Positions 52,557-60,886 of a stretch of DNA of 64,000 bases are shown here, in pieces (the stretch's first letter is position 1; each line of letters opens with the position of its first letter). The notes below the pieces were generated by a model. That model worked only from the letters and a program-made list of their open reading frames with translations. It was not told the origin of the DNA and searched no databases. The DNA is from Sphingopyxis sp. BE259. GTDB lineage: Bacteria; Pseudomonadota; Alphaproteobacteria; Sphingomonadales; Sphingomonadaceae. A program made the position numbers and the translations under genes. The stretch lies in NCBI RefSeq assembly GCF_031457495.1, contig NZ_JAVDWM010000001.1, forward strand, positions 2,964,001 to 3,028,000. Reading direction: 5' to 3'.

Positions 52557-53450
52557 ATGACGTTTTTCAGCCCCGCCAACACCCACGACGGCAGCACGGC
52601 GCCGCCGCGGCTGCTGGCCGGCATCAGTTTCCTGACGCCGGCCGAATTGCCCGACTGGTCCGCAGGTCCGCGGGGTGATCGCGCCGCCATCTATGCGGCG
52701 GTCAAGGCGGCGGGTTATGAGGCGATCCAGACGCTCGAACCGCAAGCCGCGATCGACGCGGGGCTGATTCCGACCGGGCTGATGCGCATCTTCGACGATG
52801 TCGAGCAGATGGCCGAGGCGGCAATGAAATGGTCCGACGCCGGCTGCGACTGCTCGACGGTTCAACTCGGCACGGGGCTGGAGAGCGATGCCGAGATGCG
52901 GCGCCTTACCGAGGCGATGCTCAATATTTCATCGCAGCTGGCTCACCCTATTTATCTTGAAACCCACCGCGCCACGATGACGCAGGATATCCGCCGCACG
53001 CTCGACCTGATCGACGACTTCCCCGAATTGCGCTTCAACGGCGATTTCGGCCATTGGTATATTGGCCACGAGCTGACCTATGGCGATATGGATATGAAGT
53101 TCGAGGCGATGCGCCCGGTGTTCGAACGCACGCGCTTTATGCACCTTCGCTTGTCGTCAAACGCCTTTGGCCAGCTCACCGCGAGCGACCCGGCCGAGGT
53201 GCGGCACCTCGATTATTACCGCCGCATTTGGACCGCGAGTTTCGAGGGCTTCCTGCGCGACGCGAAGCCCGGCGACTATTTCGCAGTGCATCCCGAACTG
53301 TTGCCCGCGCGCGCCTTCTATCCGAAGATGGTGCGGGGACCCGATGGCGAATGGCGCGAGGAGAGCGACCGCTGGACCGAATCCGCCTTTCTGATCGACG
53401 TCGCGCGGCAATGTTTCGCCGAGGCCGACGCTGCACTTTGCGCCGCATGA
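52557..53450 (+). CDS. Sugar phosphate isomerase/epimerase-like TIM-barrel protein
   Basis: The 297-residue protein resembles the xylose-isomerase-like TIM-barrel (AP endonuclease 2) family, in which metal-bound members isomerise or epimerise sugars. Possible metal ligands are Glu in YLETHRATMTQD, Asp in FNGDFGHWYIG, and His residues in FMHLRLSSN and VHPELLPA. The reaction cannot be assigned. The gene follows the TonB receptor gene by 6 bases and overlaps the esterase gene by 4, so it belongs to the glycoside operon and could process the released sugar. Confidence 0.8.
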   Translation: MTFFSPANTHDGSTAPPRLLAGISFLTPAELPDWSAGPRGDRAAIYAAVKAAGYEAIQTLEPQAAIDAGLIPTGLMRIFDDVEQMAEAAMKWSDAGCDCSTVQLGTGLESDAEMRRLTEAMLNISSQLAHPIYLETHRATMTQDIRRTLDLIDDFPELRFNGDFGHWYIGHELTYGDMDMKFEAMRPVFERTRFMHLRLSSNAFGQLTASDPAEVRHLDYYRRIWTASFEGFLRDAKPGDYFAVHPELLPARAFYPKMVRGPDGEWREESDRWTESAFLIDVARQCFAEADAALCAA

Positions 53451-54994
53451 TGCGGGCGGCATTGGCGCTGATGTTGACCGCTCTCACAACGCAGCCTCTG
53501 CTCGCACGATCGCTCGCCGGCGAGCCTGTAGTCGTCGAAGCGCCCGCCGGGACGCTGGAAGGCCGCGCGAAGGACGGTGTCGAAGGCTTTGCAGGCATAC
53601 CCTATGTCGCCCCGCCGGTCGGCGAACAGCGCTGGCGCCCGCCCGCCCCCGCGCCCGTCTGGTCCGGCGTCCGGCCCGCCGCCGCCTTCGGCGCCGACTG
53701 CCCGCAGGTCCGATTCGACGGCGATGCCACCCCGTCGAACCAGCCGACGAGTGAGGATTGCCTGTTCCTCAACATCTGGCGCCCGGCAAAGGCGCGTAAG
53801 CTGCCGGTGATGGTCTATATCCATGGCGGCGCCTTTGTTGCCGGATCGGCGGCATCGCCGACGGTCGACGGCGCGAACCTCGCGCGCCGCGGCGTGGTGG
53901 TCGTCAATTTCAACTATCGGCTGGGACGGTTCGGATTTTTCGCGCATCCCGCGCTGACCGTCGAAGCGCGCGGAAATCCCGACGCCAATTTCGCCTTCCT
54001 CGACATGATCGCCGCACTCCAATGGGTACAAACCAATGCCGAGGCTTTCGGCGGCGATCCCGGCAATGTCACCATCTTCGGCGAATCCGCGGGCGGCGCG
54101 GCGGTCGATTTCCTGATGTCGTCGCCGCTGGCGCAGGGTCTGTTCCGCAAGGCGATCGTGATGTCGGGCGCCAATCGCGAGCCTTATGCGCGGCGGGCGA
54201 GCGACCGCCCCGCGCGCATATCGGCCGAGAAAGCCGGCCTCGCCTTCGCCGTCAAGGCAGGGCTCGCCGATCCCGATGCGGCGGCGCTGCGCGCTCTGTC
54301 CGCCGACGCGGTGCAGGGCCAGCTTGCCTTCTGGGATCTGCAAGCCGACCGCTTCACCGGCCCGGTGATCGACGGCAAGAGCGTGCTCGCCGACCCGGTC
54401 GAGCGTTTCGCAGCGGGTACGGTGCCGAAAATCCCCTTCCTGATCGGGTCGACGGGTGCCGAACTCAGCGAAGAACCGTTCGCGCCTGTGATGATCGACT
54501 ATCTCAAAAGCCAGAATGATGCCGCGGCCCTCGCCGAACTGACGAAAGCCTATGGCGATCCGCTACCCGCCAAACTGGTCGACCATTATTACTTCACCGA
54601 GGCCGCGCGCGGCTTTGCCAGGATGATGCAGGCGCGGGGCGCCCCTGCCTGGCTCTATGTCTTCGACCATGTCGCCGAATCCGACCACGGCAAGCGCAAG
54701 GGCGCCGCCCACGCCTCCGAACTTGCCTATCTGTTCGGCAATCTGTCCGCGACCGCTGGCGCATCGGACCGCGCGGCATCGAAGTTGATGGGCGATTACT
54801 GGACCAATTTCGCAAAGCACGGCCATCCGAACGGTCGCGACTTGCCCGACTGGCCGCAGCTCGGCCGCTTCGACAATCTGCTGCTGATCCGGGACGGATC
54901 GGCGACGGTCGCGCAGCAACGCGACGCCGACGGCCTTGATGCAATCGAACGCGCCGCGACCATCCGCCGCGCCAGGGAGAAAAGCGCCCCATGA
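53447..54994 (+). CDS. Exported carboxylesterase (type B)
   Basis: This is a 515-residue alpha/beta-hydrolase of the carboxylesterase B family. A signal peptide is present (MMRAALALMLTALTTQPLLA), so it should act in the periplasm. The oxyanion loop is YIHGGAFVAG, the nucleophile is Ser214 in FGESAGGAA, an acidic residue follows in STGAELSEEP, and the catalytic His is in KGAAHASELAYLFG. It probably removes an acyl or other ester group from the imported glycoside. The start at 53447 overlaps the isomerase gene stop (ATGATG), and the stop overlaps the symporter start. Confidence 0.92.
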   Translation: MMRAALALMLTALTTQPLLARSLAGEPVVVEAPAGTLEGRAKDGVEGFAGIPYVAPPVGEQRWRPPAPAPVWSGVRPAAAFGADCPQVRFDGDATPSNQPTSEDCLFLNIWRPAKARKLPVMVYIHGGAFVAGSAASPTVDGANLARRGVVVVNFNYRLGRFGFFAHPALTVEARGNPDANFAFLDMIAALQWVQTNAEAFGGDPGNVTIFGESAGGAAVDFLMSSPLAQGLFRKAIVMSGANREPYARRASDRPARISAEKAGLAFAVKAGLADPDAAALRALSADAVQGQLAFWDLQADRFTGPVIDGKSVLADPVERFAAGTVPKIPFLIGSTGAELSEEPFAPVMIDYLKSQNDAAALAELTKAYGDPLPAKLVDHYYFTEAARGFARMMQARGAPAWLYVFDHVAESDHGKRKGAAHASELAYLFGNLSATAGASDRAASKLMGDYWTNFAKHGHPNGRDLPDWPQLGRFDNLLLIRDGSATVAQQRDADGLDAIERAATIRRAREKSAP

Positions 54995-56367
54995 CCCAGC
55001 ACCGGCTGAGCACCGCCAAGAAGATCGGCTTCACGCTCGGCGACTATGCCAGCAACATCTATTGGCAGAGCGTCTCGATCTTCCTGCTCTTCTTCTACAC
55101 CGACGCGGTCGGCATCCCCGCTGGAACCGCGGGCCTCATCTATATGGTCGCCTCGATCATCGACGCGCTGCAGGATCCGTTCATGGGGTCGATCGCCGAT
55201 CGCACGCGCAGCCGGTGGGGGCGCTATCGGCCTTATATTCTCTTCGGGTGCGTGCCGCTCGGCCTGTCCTTCGTGTTACTCTATTGGCGCCCGCCCTTTT
55301 TCGAGGGGACGGCGCTGGTGCTGTGGATGCTGTTCACCCATGTTGTCTTCCGAACCGCCTATACCGTCGTCACCATCCCCTACACCTCGCTCAACGCGCG
55401 GCTGACCGACAATAGCGACGAACGGTCGACAATCGCCGGCTGGCGGATGATCTTCGGTGTGCTGGCGGCGCTCACCATCATCTATTTCACCTTCCCGCTG
55501 GTCACGCGCTTCGGCGGCAGCAGCGCGACGACCGGCTTTACCTGGGCGGCGGCGGCCTTTGCTGTGATCGCGACGGCGATCTATCCGATCGTCTTTTGCA
55601 TCACCAAGGAACCGCCCGAGACCGACGCGAACGAAACGAAGCTCGACATCCGCGGATACTGGCGCGCGCTCGCGCCCAACACCGCCTTCTGGGCGCTGAT
55701 CGCCGCGACCGTTGCCGCCTTCGTCTGCTCGGTCGCGCTCGGCAAATCGGTGCTCTATTATTTCAAATATGTGCTGGAAGACGAACCCGCGTCGCGTACC
55801 GCGCTGATCGGTATGTCGGCGGCAGGACTGGTGGCAATTCCGATGTGGGTGTGGATCACCAAATATATCGGCAAACGCAACGCCTGGTTCACGGGGACCG
55901 CGATCGGCATGGTGCTGCTGACGATCTTCGCAGTCTTCGATTTCAACACGCCGCTGATGATGACGATCTGGCTGCTCGTCTGGAGCCTCGGCACGCTTGG
56001 CCTTGCGCTCACCTTCTGGTCGATGCTGCCCGACACCGTCGAATATGGCGAATGGAAGACCGGACAGCGCACCGAGAGCTTCATCTTCGGCCTGTTCCAG
56101 TTCTTCCTGAAGGTCGCTCTGGGGGTTGGCGCGGGGGTGTTCGGCTGGCTGCTCGAACGCGCCGGCTATGTTGCCAATGCGCAGCAGACGCCCGAAACAA
56201 TCGCCGGGATCAAGGACATCATGATCTGGCTGCCCGGCCTCGGCTTCGTCCTCGGCGGGATCGCGATGCTCTTCTATCCGATCCGCAAGGGCACCCACGA
56301 AGCGATCGTGGAGGAATTGGCGCACAAACGCGGCGCGGGAAACACCGCGCCCACCGCAGCAGAATGA
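54991..56367 (+). CDS. GPH-family glycoside:cation symporter
   Basis: This 458-residue, 12-segment transporter belongs to the glycoside-pentoside-hexuronide symporter family. Landmarks are KIGFTLGDYASNIYWQ at the start, DALQDPFMGSIADRTRSRWGRYRP (signature loop 2-3), IPYTSLNARLTDNSDERSTI, and WSMLPDTVEYGEWKTGQRTE in the second half. It probably imports the de-esterified glycoside from the periplasm into the cytoplasm. It overlaps the esterase gene by 4 bases and ends the first transcript block; a 79-base AT-rich gap follows. Confidence 0.93.
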   Translation: MTQHRLSTAKKIGFTLGDYASNIYWQSVSIFLLFFYTDAVGIPAGTAGLIYMVASIIDALQDPFMGSIADRTRSRWGRYRPYILFGCVPLGLSFVLLYWRPPFFEGTALVLWMLFTHVVFRTAYTVVTIPYTSLNARLTDNSDERSTIAGWRMIFGVLAALTIIYFTFPLVTRFGGSSATTGFTWAAAAFAVIATAIYPIVFCITKEPPETDANETKLDIRGYWRALAPNTAFWALIAATVAAFVCSVALGKSVLYYFKYVLEDEPASRTALIGMSAAGLVAIPMWVWITKYIGKRNAWFTGTAIGMVLLTIFAVFDFNTPLMMTIWLLVWSLGTLGLALTFWSMLPDTVEYGEWKTGQRTESFIFGLFQFFLKVALGVGAGVFGWLLERAGYVANAQQTPETIAGIKDIMIWLPGLGFVLGGIAMLFYPIRKGTHEAIVEELAHKRGAGNTAPTAAE

Positions 56368-56376
56368 GATCGTCCC

Positions 56377-56422
56377 TAAAATAGATCTAAAAATGACTTT
56401 ATTGGCATAATTAGATATTTTA
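56377..56422. promoter_or_regulatory. Inverted repeat and promoter region before the dioxygenase operon
   Basis: TAAAATAGATCTAA (56377-56390) and TTAGATATTTTA (56411-56422) are imperfect inverted copies 20 bases apart, in the 79-base gap between the symporter and dioxygenase genes. The region is strongly AT-rich against its GC-rich surroundings. A similar motif lies at 50026. It is a candidate operator, possibly for the GntR/FCD protein encoded at 60887. Confidence 0.45.
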
Positions 56423-56446
56423 TAGCGACTCCCAGAGGAGAGCGTC

Positions 56447-57250
56447 ATGGATGCCGAAACGCGGCTGAAAGCCTGGAACGAGCAGGGATTTTTCGTGATG
56501 CGCGGTCTCATCGACCCGGCGCAGGCGAAGGCGGTCGAGGACGAGGTCATCGCTCGCATCCGCGCCTATCCACCCGAGCAACATCCGGGCGAGGCGATCT
56601 ATCAGGCGGGTCCCGACTATGCGATTTTTCCCGAGAAGGAGCCGAGCCCCACTGCGGCGAACCCCGAGGACCGCATCGCCAAGGTCTTCAACTGCCACAC
56701 CGAGGGCATGACGCGACATATCGCCGAGAGCGATGCGGTGGCCAACATCGTCGAAGGCCTTCTCGGACCCGATATCGACTGTTTCCAAAGCCAGTTCATC
56801 TTCAAGAACCCTGGCGTCATCGGCCAGCCTTGGCATCAGGACAGCTATTATTTCCGCTTCGACCGCCAACCGCAGGTCGGCGTGTGGCTCGCGCTCAGCC
56901 GCGCGACACGCGAAAACGGCTGCCTGTGGGTGCTGCCGGGATCGCACAGGGGGCCGATCCACGACCATGTTCCCGACCGCCGCCCCGCCGCGAACCGCGC
57001 CTATACCGAGATCGTCAGCGAAGACGACAGCGCGCGCGAGCCTGCACTGATGGAACCCGGTGACATGCTCTTCTTCCACAGCTTTTTGATGCACATGTCG
57101 ACCGACAATGTCGCCAACGAGCGCCGCGCCGCGATGGTTTATCATTATGGCCGCACCGGCACTCTGCCGATCAACGACGAGGCCGCCGCCTCGCTCGCTC
57201 CCGTCAACCGCTGGATCCCGATCCGCCGCAAGAAGGTCGAGGCTGCATGA
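56447..57250 (+). CDS. PhyH family Fe(II)/2-oxoglutarate dioxygenase 2
   Basis: This 267-residue PhyH-family protein has the complete iron triad: His130-x-Asp132 (PWHQD) and His216 (FLMHMSTDN). The probable 2-oxoglutarate Arg is in ERRAAMVYHY. ENGCLWVLPGSHRGPIHDH is the typical turn of the family. A strong ribosome-binding site (GAGGAG) precedes it. It starts the block of three dioxygenases and a GH5 enzyme, each overlapping the next by 4 bases. The three sequences are clearly different from each other and are not recent duplicates. Confidence 0.92.
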   Translation: MDAETRLKAWNEQGFFVMRGLIDPAQAKAVEDEVIARIRAYPPEQHPGEAIYQAGPDYAIFPEKEPSPTAANPEDRIAKVFNCHTEGMTRHIAESDAVANIVEGLLGPDIDCFQSQFIFKNPGVIGQPWHQDSYYFRFDRQPQVGVWLALSRATRENGCLWVLPGSHRGPIHDHVPDRRPAANRAYTEIVSEDDSAREPALMEPGDMLFFHSFLMHMSTDNVANERRAAMVYHYGRTGTLPINDEAAASLAPVNRWIPIRRKKVEAA

Positions 57251-58065
57251 ACGCCCCCTATCGCATCCATCCGCAGAACAAGGATTTCACCTGGACCGAC
57301 GCACCCGACACGGGGCTGCGTCGCGTGACTCCAGAGCAGAAGAAGCAGTTCGACGAGCAAGGCTATTTCATCCTGCGCGGCGCCTTCACCGATGCCGAGC
57401 TCGATACCGTCGAGGCCGCGATCGATCCGCTCGAGCACCAGCATGAGCTTGCGATCCGCGCCAAGGAGGAAGGGCGCGAGGGTATATCGTCGGCCGATGC
57501 GATCACCTTCACCGGCCATATCGTCAAGAAATCGCCGATCCTGAAATCATTCGCCGCACATGAGGTGATTGCCGAGGTGTGCCACGACCTGATCGGCCCC
57601 GACGTGCGGCTCTATTGGGACCAGTCGGTGTACAAGAAATCGGGAAAGCCGCAGGAATTTCCCTGGCACCAAGACAATGGCTACACCTTCATCGAGCCGC
57701 AGCAATATCTCACCTTCTGGATTCCGCTCGTCGACGTCGATGTCGAGAATGGCTGCCCGTGGATCGCGCCAGGGCTGCACAAGCTCGGCACGCTCGATCA
57801 TTGGGTGACCCCGATCGGCCTCAAATGCCTCAATGAAGCCGAGAATGCGGTGCCCGCACCCGCCAGCCGCGGCGATATCATCATCTTCTCCTCGCTCGCC
57901 CCGCACCGCACCGGCCCCAACCTGAAAGAAGGGACGGTGCGCAAGGCCTATATCCTGCAATATGCCCCCGATGGCGCCGAAGCGTGGACGAAGGAGGGCG
58001 AGCGCGTGCCGCAGACCGACCCCGATCGCCAGTTCCCGATCCTGACCAACGGAAAGCGGCCATGA
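57247..58065 (+). CDS. PhyH family Fe(II)/2-oxoglutarate dioxygenase 3
   Basis: This 272-residue PhyH-family protein has the iron triad His141-x-Asp143 (PWHQDN) and His220 (LAPHRTGPN). ENGCPWIAPGLHKLG is the family turn, and VRKAYILQY holds the probable 2-oxoglutarate Arg. An N-terminal extension of about 25 residues precedes the fold. It overlaps dioxygenase 2 upstream and dioxygenase 4 downstream by 4 bases each, so the enzymes should be made in fixed proportion. Confidence 0.92.
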   Translation: MNAPYRIHPQNKDFTWTDAPDTGLRRVTPEQKKQFDEQGYFILRGAFTDAELDTVEAAIDPLEHQHELAIRAKEEGREGISSADAITFTGHIVKKSPILKSFAAHEVIAEVCHDLIGPDVRLYWDQSVYKKSGKPQEFPWHQDNGYTFIEPQQYLTFWIPLVDVDVENGCPWIAPGLHKLGTLDHWVTPIGLKCLNEAENAVPAPASRGDIIIFSSLAPHRTGPNLKEGTVRKAYILQYAPDGAEAWTKEGERVPQTDPDRQFPILTNGKRP

Positions 58066-58934
58066 CCCCCGATCAGCTCGCGGCCTATGCCGACGCATTT
58101 CGGCGGGATGGCTTCGTCCATGTCCCCGGCGTGATTCCGGCAGACGATCTCGCCGTCTATGCCGCCGCGGTCGACGATGCGGTTGCGACGCGCAAGGCGG
58201 GCGACACGCGGACCTTGGACGAGAAATCGCCCTATGAACAAAGCTTCCTCCAGTGCCAATATATCTGGGAGGATTTTCCGGGCGTCCGCCCCCTCACCTT
58301 CCACCCAGCGGTCGGCGAAGTCACCGCGGCGCTGCTCGGCGCGAAGCGCGTGCGGCTGTGGCACGATCAGGCGCTCTACAAGGAAGCCGGCGGGCGCGAG
58401 ACCGAGGCGCATCAGGACCAGCCCTATTGGCCGATCGTCGAGCGCGATACCGCCACCGCGTGGATCCCGCTGATGAAGGTCGACGCCGCCATGGGCTGCA
58501 TGGGCTATGTCCCCGGCTCGCACCGCGGCGACGCCGAATATGTCGACATCTTCGGGACGCCGGGCGATGGCAAACGGCTGGTCGACAAATATGCGGACAC
58601 GCCGCCGGTATTCGTCGAATGCGAACCCGGCGACGTGATCTTTCACAATGGCTATACGACCCATATGGCGAAGGCGAACCGATCCGATCAGACGCGGCGC
58701 GTCTATACCGCGATCTATTTCGCCGACGGGTCGCATCGCGGTGGGCCGCGTCCCCACCCGTCGGTCGACCGTGATGCGATTGCCGATGGCGCCGTGATCG
58801 ACGGCCGCGCGACACCAATCACCTGGCCGCTGGAGGGGGGCCGTATTCCCGAACCCGAACCGTGGCCCGAAGCGACCGGTCTCGAGTGGCGCGAGCGCGC
58901 CGAGCGGCTCGGCATCATCCCGAAGCGCGCGTGA
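58062..58934 (+). CDS. PhyH family Fe(II)/2-oxoglutarate dioxygenase 4
   Basis: This 290-residue PhyH-family protein has the iron triad His117-x-Asp119 (EAHQDQ) and His201 (YTTHMAKAN). MGYVPGSHRGDAEYVD is the family turn, and TRRVYTAIYF holds the probable 2-oxoglutarate Arg. The longer frame from 57984 overlaps dioxygenase 3 and was rejected; the ATG at 58062 forms an ATGA overlap with its stop. The stop overlaps the GTG start of the GH5 gene. Confidence 0.92.
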   Translation: MTPDQLAAYADAFRRDGFVHVPGVIPADDLAVYAAAVDDAVATRKAGDTRTLDEKSPYEQSFLQCQYIWEDFPGVRPLTFHPAVGEVTAALLGAKRVRLWHDQALYKEAGGRETEAHQDQPYWPIVERDTATAWIPLMKVDAAMGCMGYVPGSHRGDAEYVDIFGTPGDGKRLVDKYADTPPVFVECEPGDVIFHNGYTTHMAKANRSDQTRRVYTAIYFADGSHRGGPRPHPSVDRDAIADGAVIDGRATPITWPLEGGRIPEPEPWPEATGLEWRERAERLGIIPKRA

Positions 58935-60886
58935 CGAAGCTGCCGATCCGCCAGCAAGGCGCGCATTTCGTCGACGCGCATGGCGGGCAGGTGATGCTCC
59001 GCGGGGTCAATCTGGGCGGCGACTGCAAGGTGCCGCCGGGGCAAGGCACCGACGTCTACAGCGACTTCGCCGATCATCGCACGGTCTCCTTCGTCGGCCG
59101 CCCCTTCCCGCTCGCCGAGGCCGACGCTCACCTGGGCCGCATCGCGCATTGGGGTTTCAATACGCTGCGGCTGCTAACGACGTGGGAGGCGGTCGAGCAC
59201 GCCGGACCGGGCCTCTACGACGAGGCTTATCTCGACTATTTCGCCGAAGTCGCGCGCAAGGCGGGCGAGCATGGTCTCAGCCTCTTCGTCGATTTCCACC
59301 AAGACGTGTGGAGCCGCATGTCGGGCGGCGATGGCGCGCCGGGATGGACGTTCGAGGCGGTAGGGCTCGACTTCACCAAATTCAATGCCGCCGGCGCCGC
59401 GCATGTCATGCAGGCGCGCTACGATTATGCCTCGCCCGAAAAGCTGCAGGCCGCCTATCCGCAGATGAGCTGGGGATCGAACTATCGACTGCCGGCGAAC
59501 GGCATCATGTGGACGCTATTTTGGGCCGGTCGGACGGTCACGCCCGACTTCCTGATCGACGGCATCAACGTGCAGGATTATCTGCAGGATCATTATCTGG
59601 GTGCGATGAGCCAGGTCGCACGACGGCTCGCTAACATGCCGCATGTCATCGGCTTCGACACATTGAATGAACCGAGCCTCGGCTGGGTCGGTCAGCCGAT
59701 CGCCTATCGCCATCTCGCGCCGTCGGACGCCAACCCCGAACGGCCGCGCATCGGACCCGCACTCGCGCCGCTCGATGCCATTGCAATGGCGCGCGGATTG
59801 CCTGTCGAGGTCCCTGTTCTAACGCGCGACGTGGCGGGTGCGGCGGTGCCGACGACGACTAAGGTCTTCAACCCAAATGGCGTGTCGATCTGGCGGGAGG
59901 GCGTTCCCTGCCCCTTTGAAACCGCAGGCCGCTACCGAATTGAGGACGGCGTCGCGGTTGCAACAGGGGACGACATCCTCGCCGCGATCGATCCCACCGA
60001 CGACGTCTATCGCCCCTTCTTTCACCAGGTAGCGGAAACCATCCGCGCGCATCAGCCCGGCTGGTCGATCTTTGCCGAAATGGATGTCTTTGCGCATCTG
60101 GCGGGCCGCCGTTTCCCCACCGACCTACCCCACCGCACCGTCAATGCGAGCCATTGGTACGATATGGGAATGCTCTACCTCAAACGCTTCGATCCCACGA
60201 ACCACCGCGACGCGGCGACCGGCCGCGCCGAAACCTCGCTCGACGCCATCAGCGCGCGCTACCAGCGACAACTTGGCGGTTTCGCCTTGGAAAGCACAGC
60301 CTTTCCGGGCGGGGGAGCGCCGACGCTGATCGGCGAATTCGGAATTCCCTATGACCTCGACGATGGCGATGCCTATGACCGCTGGGCCGCGGGCGAACGC
60401 GATGTCTGGGAGCAACATGAGGCCGCTCTAACCTCGATGTACGACGCAATGGACGCGCTCGGCCTCCATTCGACCCAGTGGAATTATACCGCGTCGAACC
60501 GCAACGATCTGCGCATCGGTGACGGCTGGAACCAGGAGGACCTGTCGATCTGGTCCACCGATCAGCGCCTCGGCACCGGCGAGCCCGGCGACGGTGGCCG
60601 CGCCGTTGCGGGCTTCAGCCGCCCCTATGTCCGGCGCGCGCAGGGACGCATCTGCAACGTCGGCTTCAACCGCGTCACACGCCGCTTCGCAGCGGAAATC
60701 GATGTCGACGGCAGCATCGGCGGCGCGACCGAAATCTATGTGCCGCTAGTCCATTATCCGGACGGCTTCGTTCTGCGCTGCGAGGGAATACCGGCCGACA
60801 TCGATCTCGACCAAGCCGGTCAGCGCGCGCGCATCCGCGCGACAGTCGGCGGAGCCATGTCAGTAGAGATTCTTCCCGCGGTGTGA
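58931..60886 (+). CDS. GH5 family glycosidase, endoglycoceramidase-like
   Basis: The 651-residue protein resembles GH5 enzymes of the endoglycosylceramidase/steryl-glucosidase type. It starts with VMLRGVNLGGDCK. The conserved Arg/Asn region is HWGFNTLRLLTTWEAVEHAG. The acid/base Glu247 is in FDTLNEPS and the nucleophile Glu469 in LIGEFGIPYD. From about residue 555 it has the C-terminal beta-sandwich found in that subgroup (FSRPYVRRAQGRI, then ATEIYVPLVHYP). There is no signal peptide, so hydrolysis should be cytoplasmic. The GTG start overlaps the dioxygenase 4 stop. A lipid-like or terpenoid aglycone is inferred from the subgroup only. Confidence 0.88.
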   Translation: MTKLPIRQQGAHFVDAHGGQVMLRGVNLGGDCKVPPGQGTDVYSDFADHRTVSFVGRPFPLAEADAHLGRIAHWGFNTLRLLTTWEAVEHAGPGLYDEAYLDYFAEVARKAGEHGLSLFVDFHQDVWSRMSGGDGAPGWTFEAVGLDFTKFNAAGAAHVMQARYDYASPEKLQAAYPQMSWGSNYRLPANGIMWTLFWAGRTVTPDFLIDGINVQDYLQDHYLGAMSQVARRLANMPHVIGFDTLNEPSLGWVGQPIAYRHLAPSDANPERPRIGPALAPLDAIAMARGLPVEVPVLTRDVAGAAVPTTTKVFNPNGVSIWREGVPCPFETAGRYRIEDGVAVATGDDILAAIDPTDDVYRPFFHQVAETIRAHQPGWSIFAEMDVFAHLAGRRFPTDLPHRTVNASHWYDMGMLYLKRFDPTNHRDAATGRAETSLDAISARYQRQLGGFALESTAFPGGGAPTLIGEFGIPYDLDDGDAYDRWAAGERDVWEQHEAALTSMYDAMDALGLHSTQWNYTASNRNDLRIGDGWNQEDLSIWSTDQRLGTGEPGDGGRAVAGFSRPYVRRAQGRICNVGFNRVTRRFAAEIDVDGSIGGATEIYVPLVHYPDGFVLRCEGIPADIDLDQAGQRARIRATVGGAMSVEILPAV

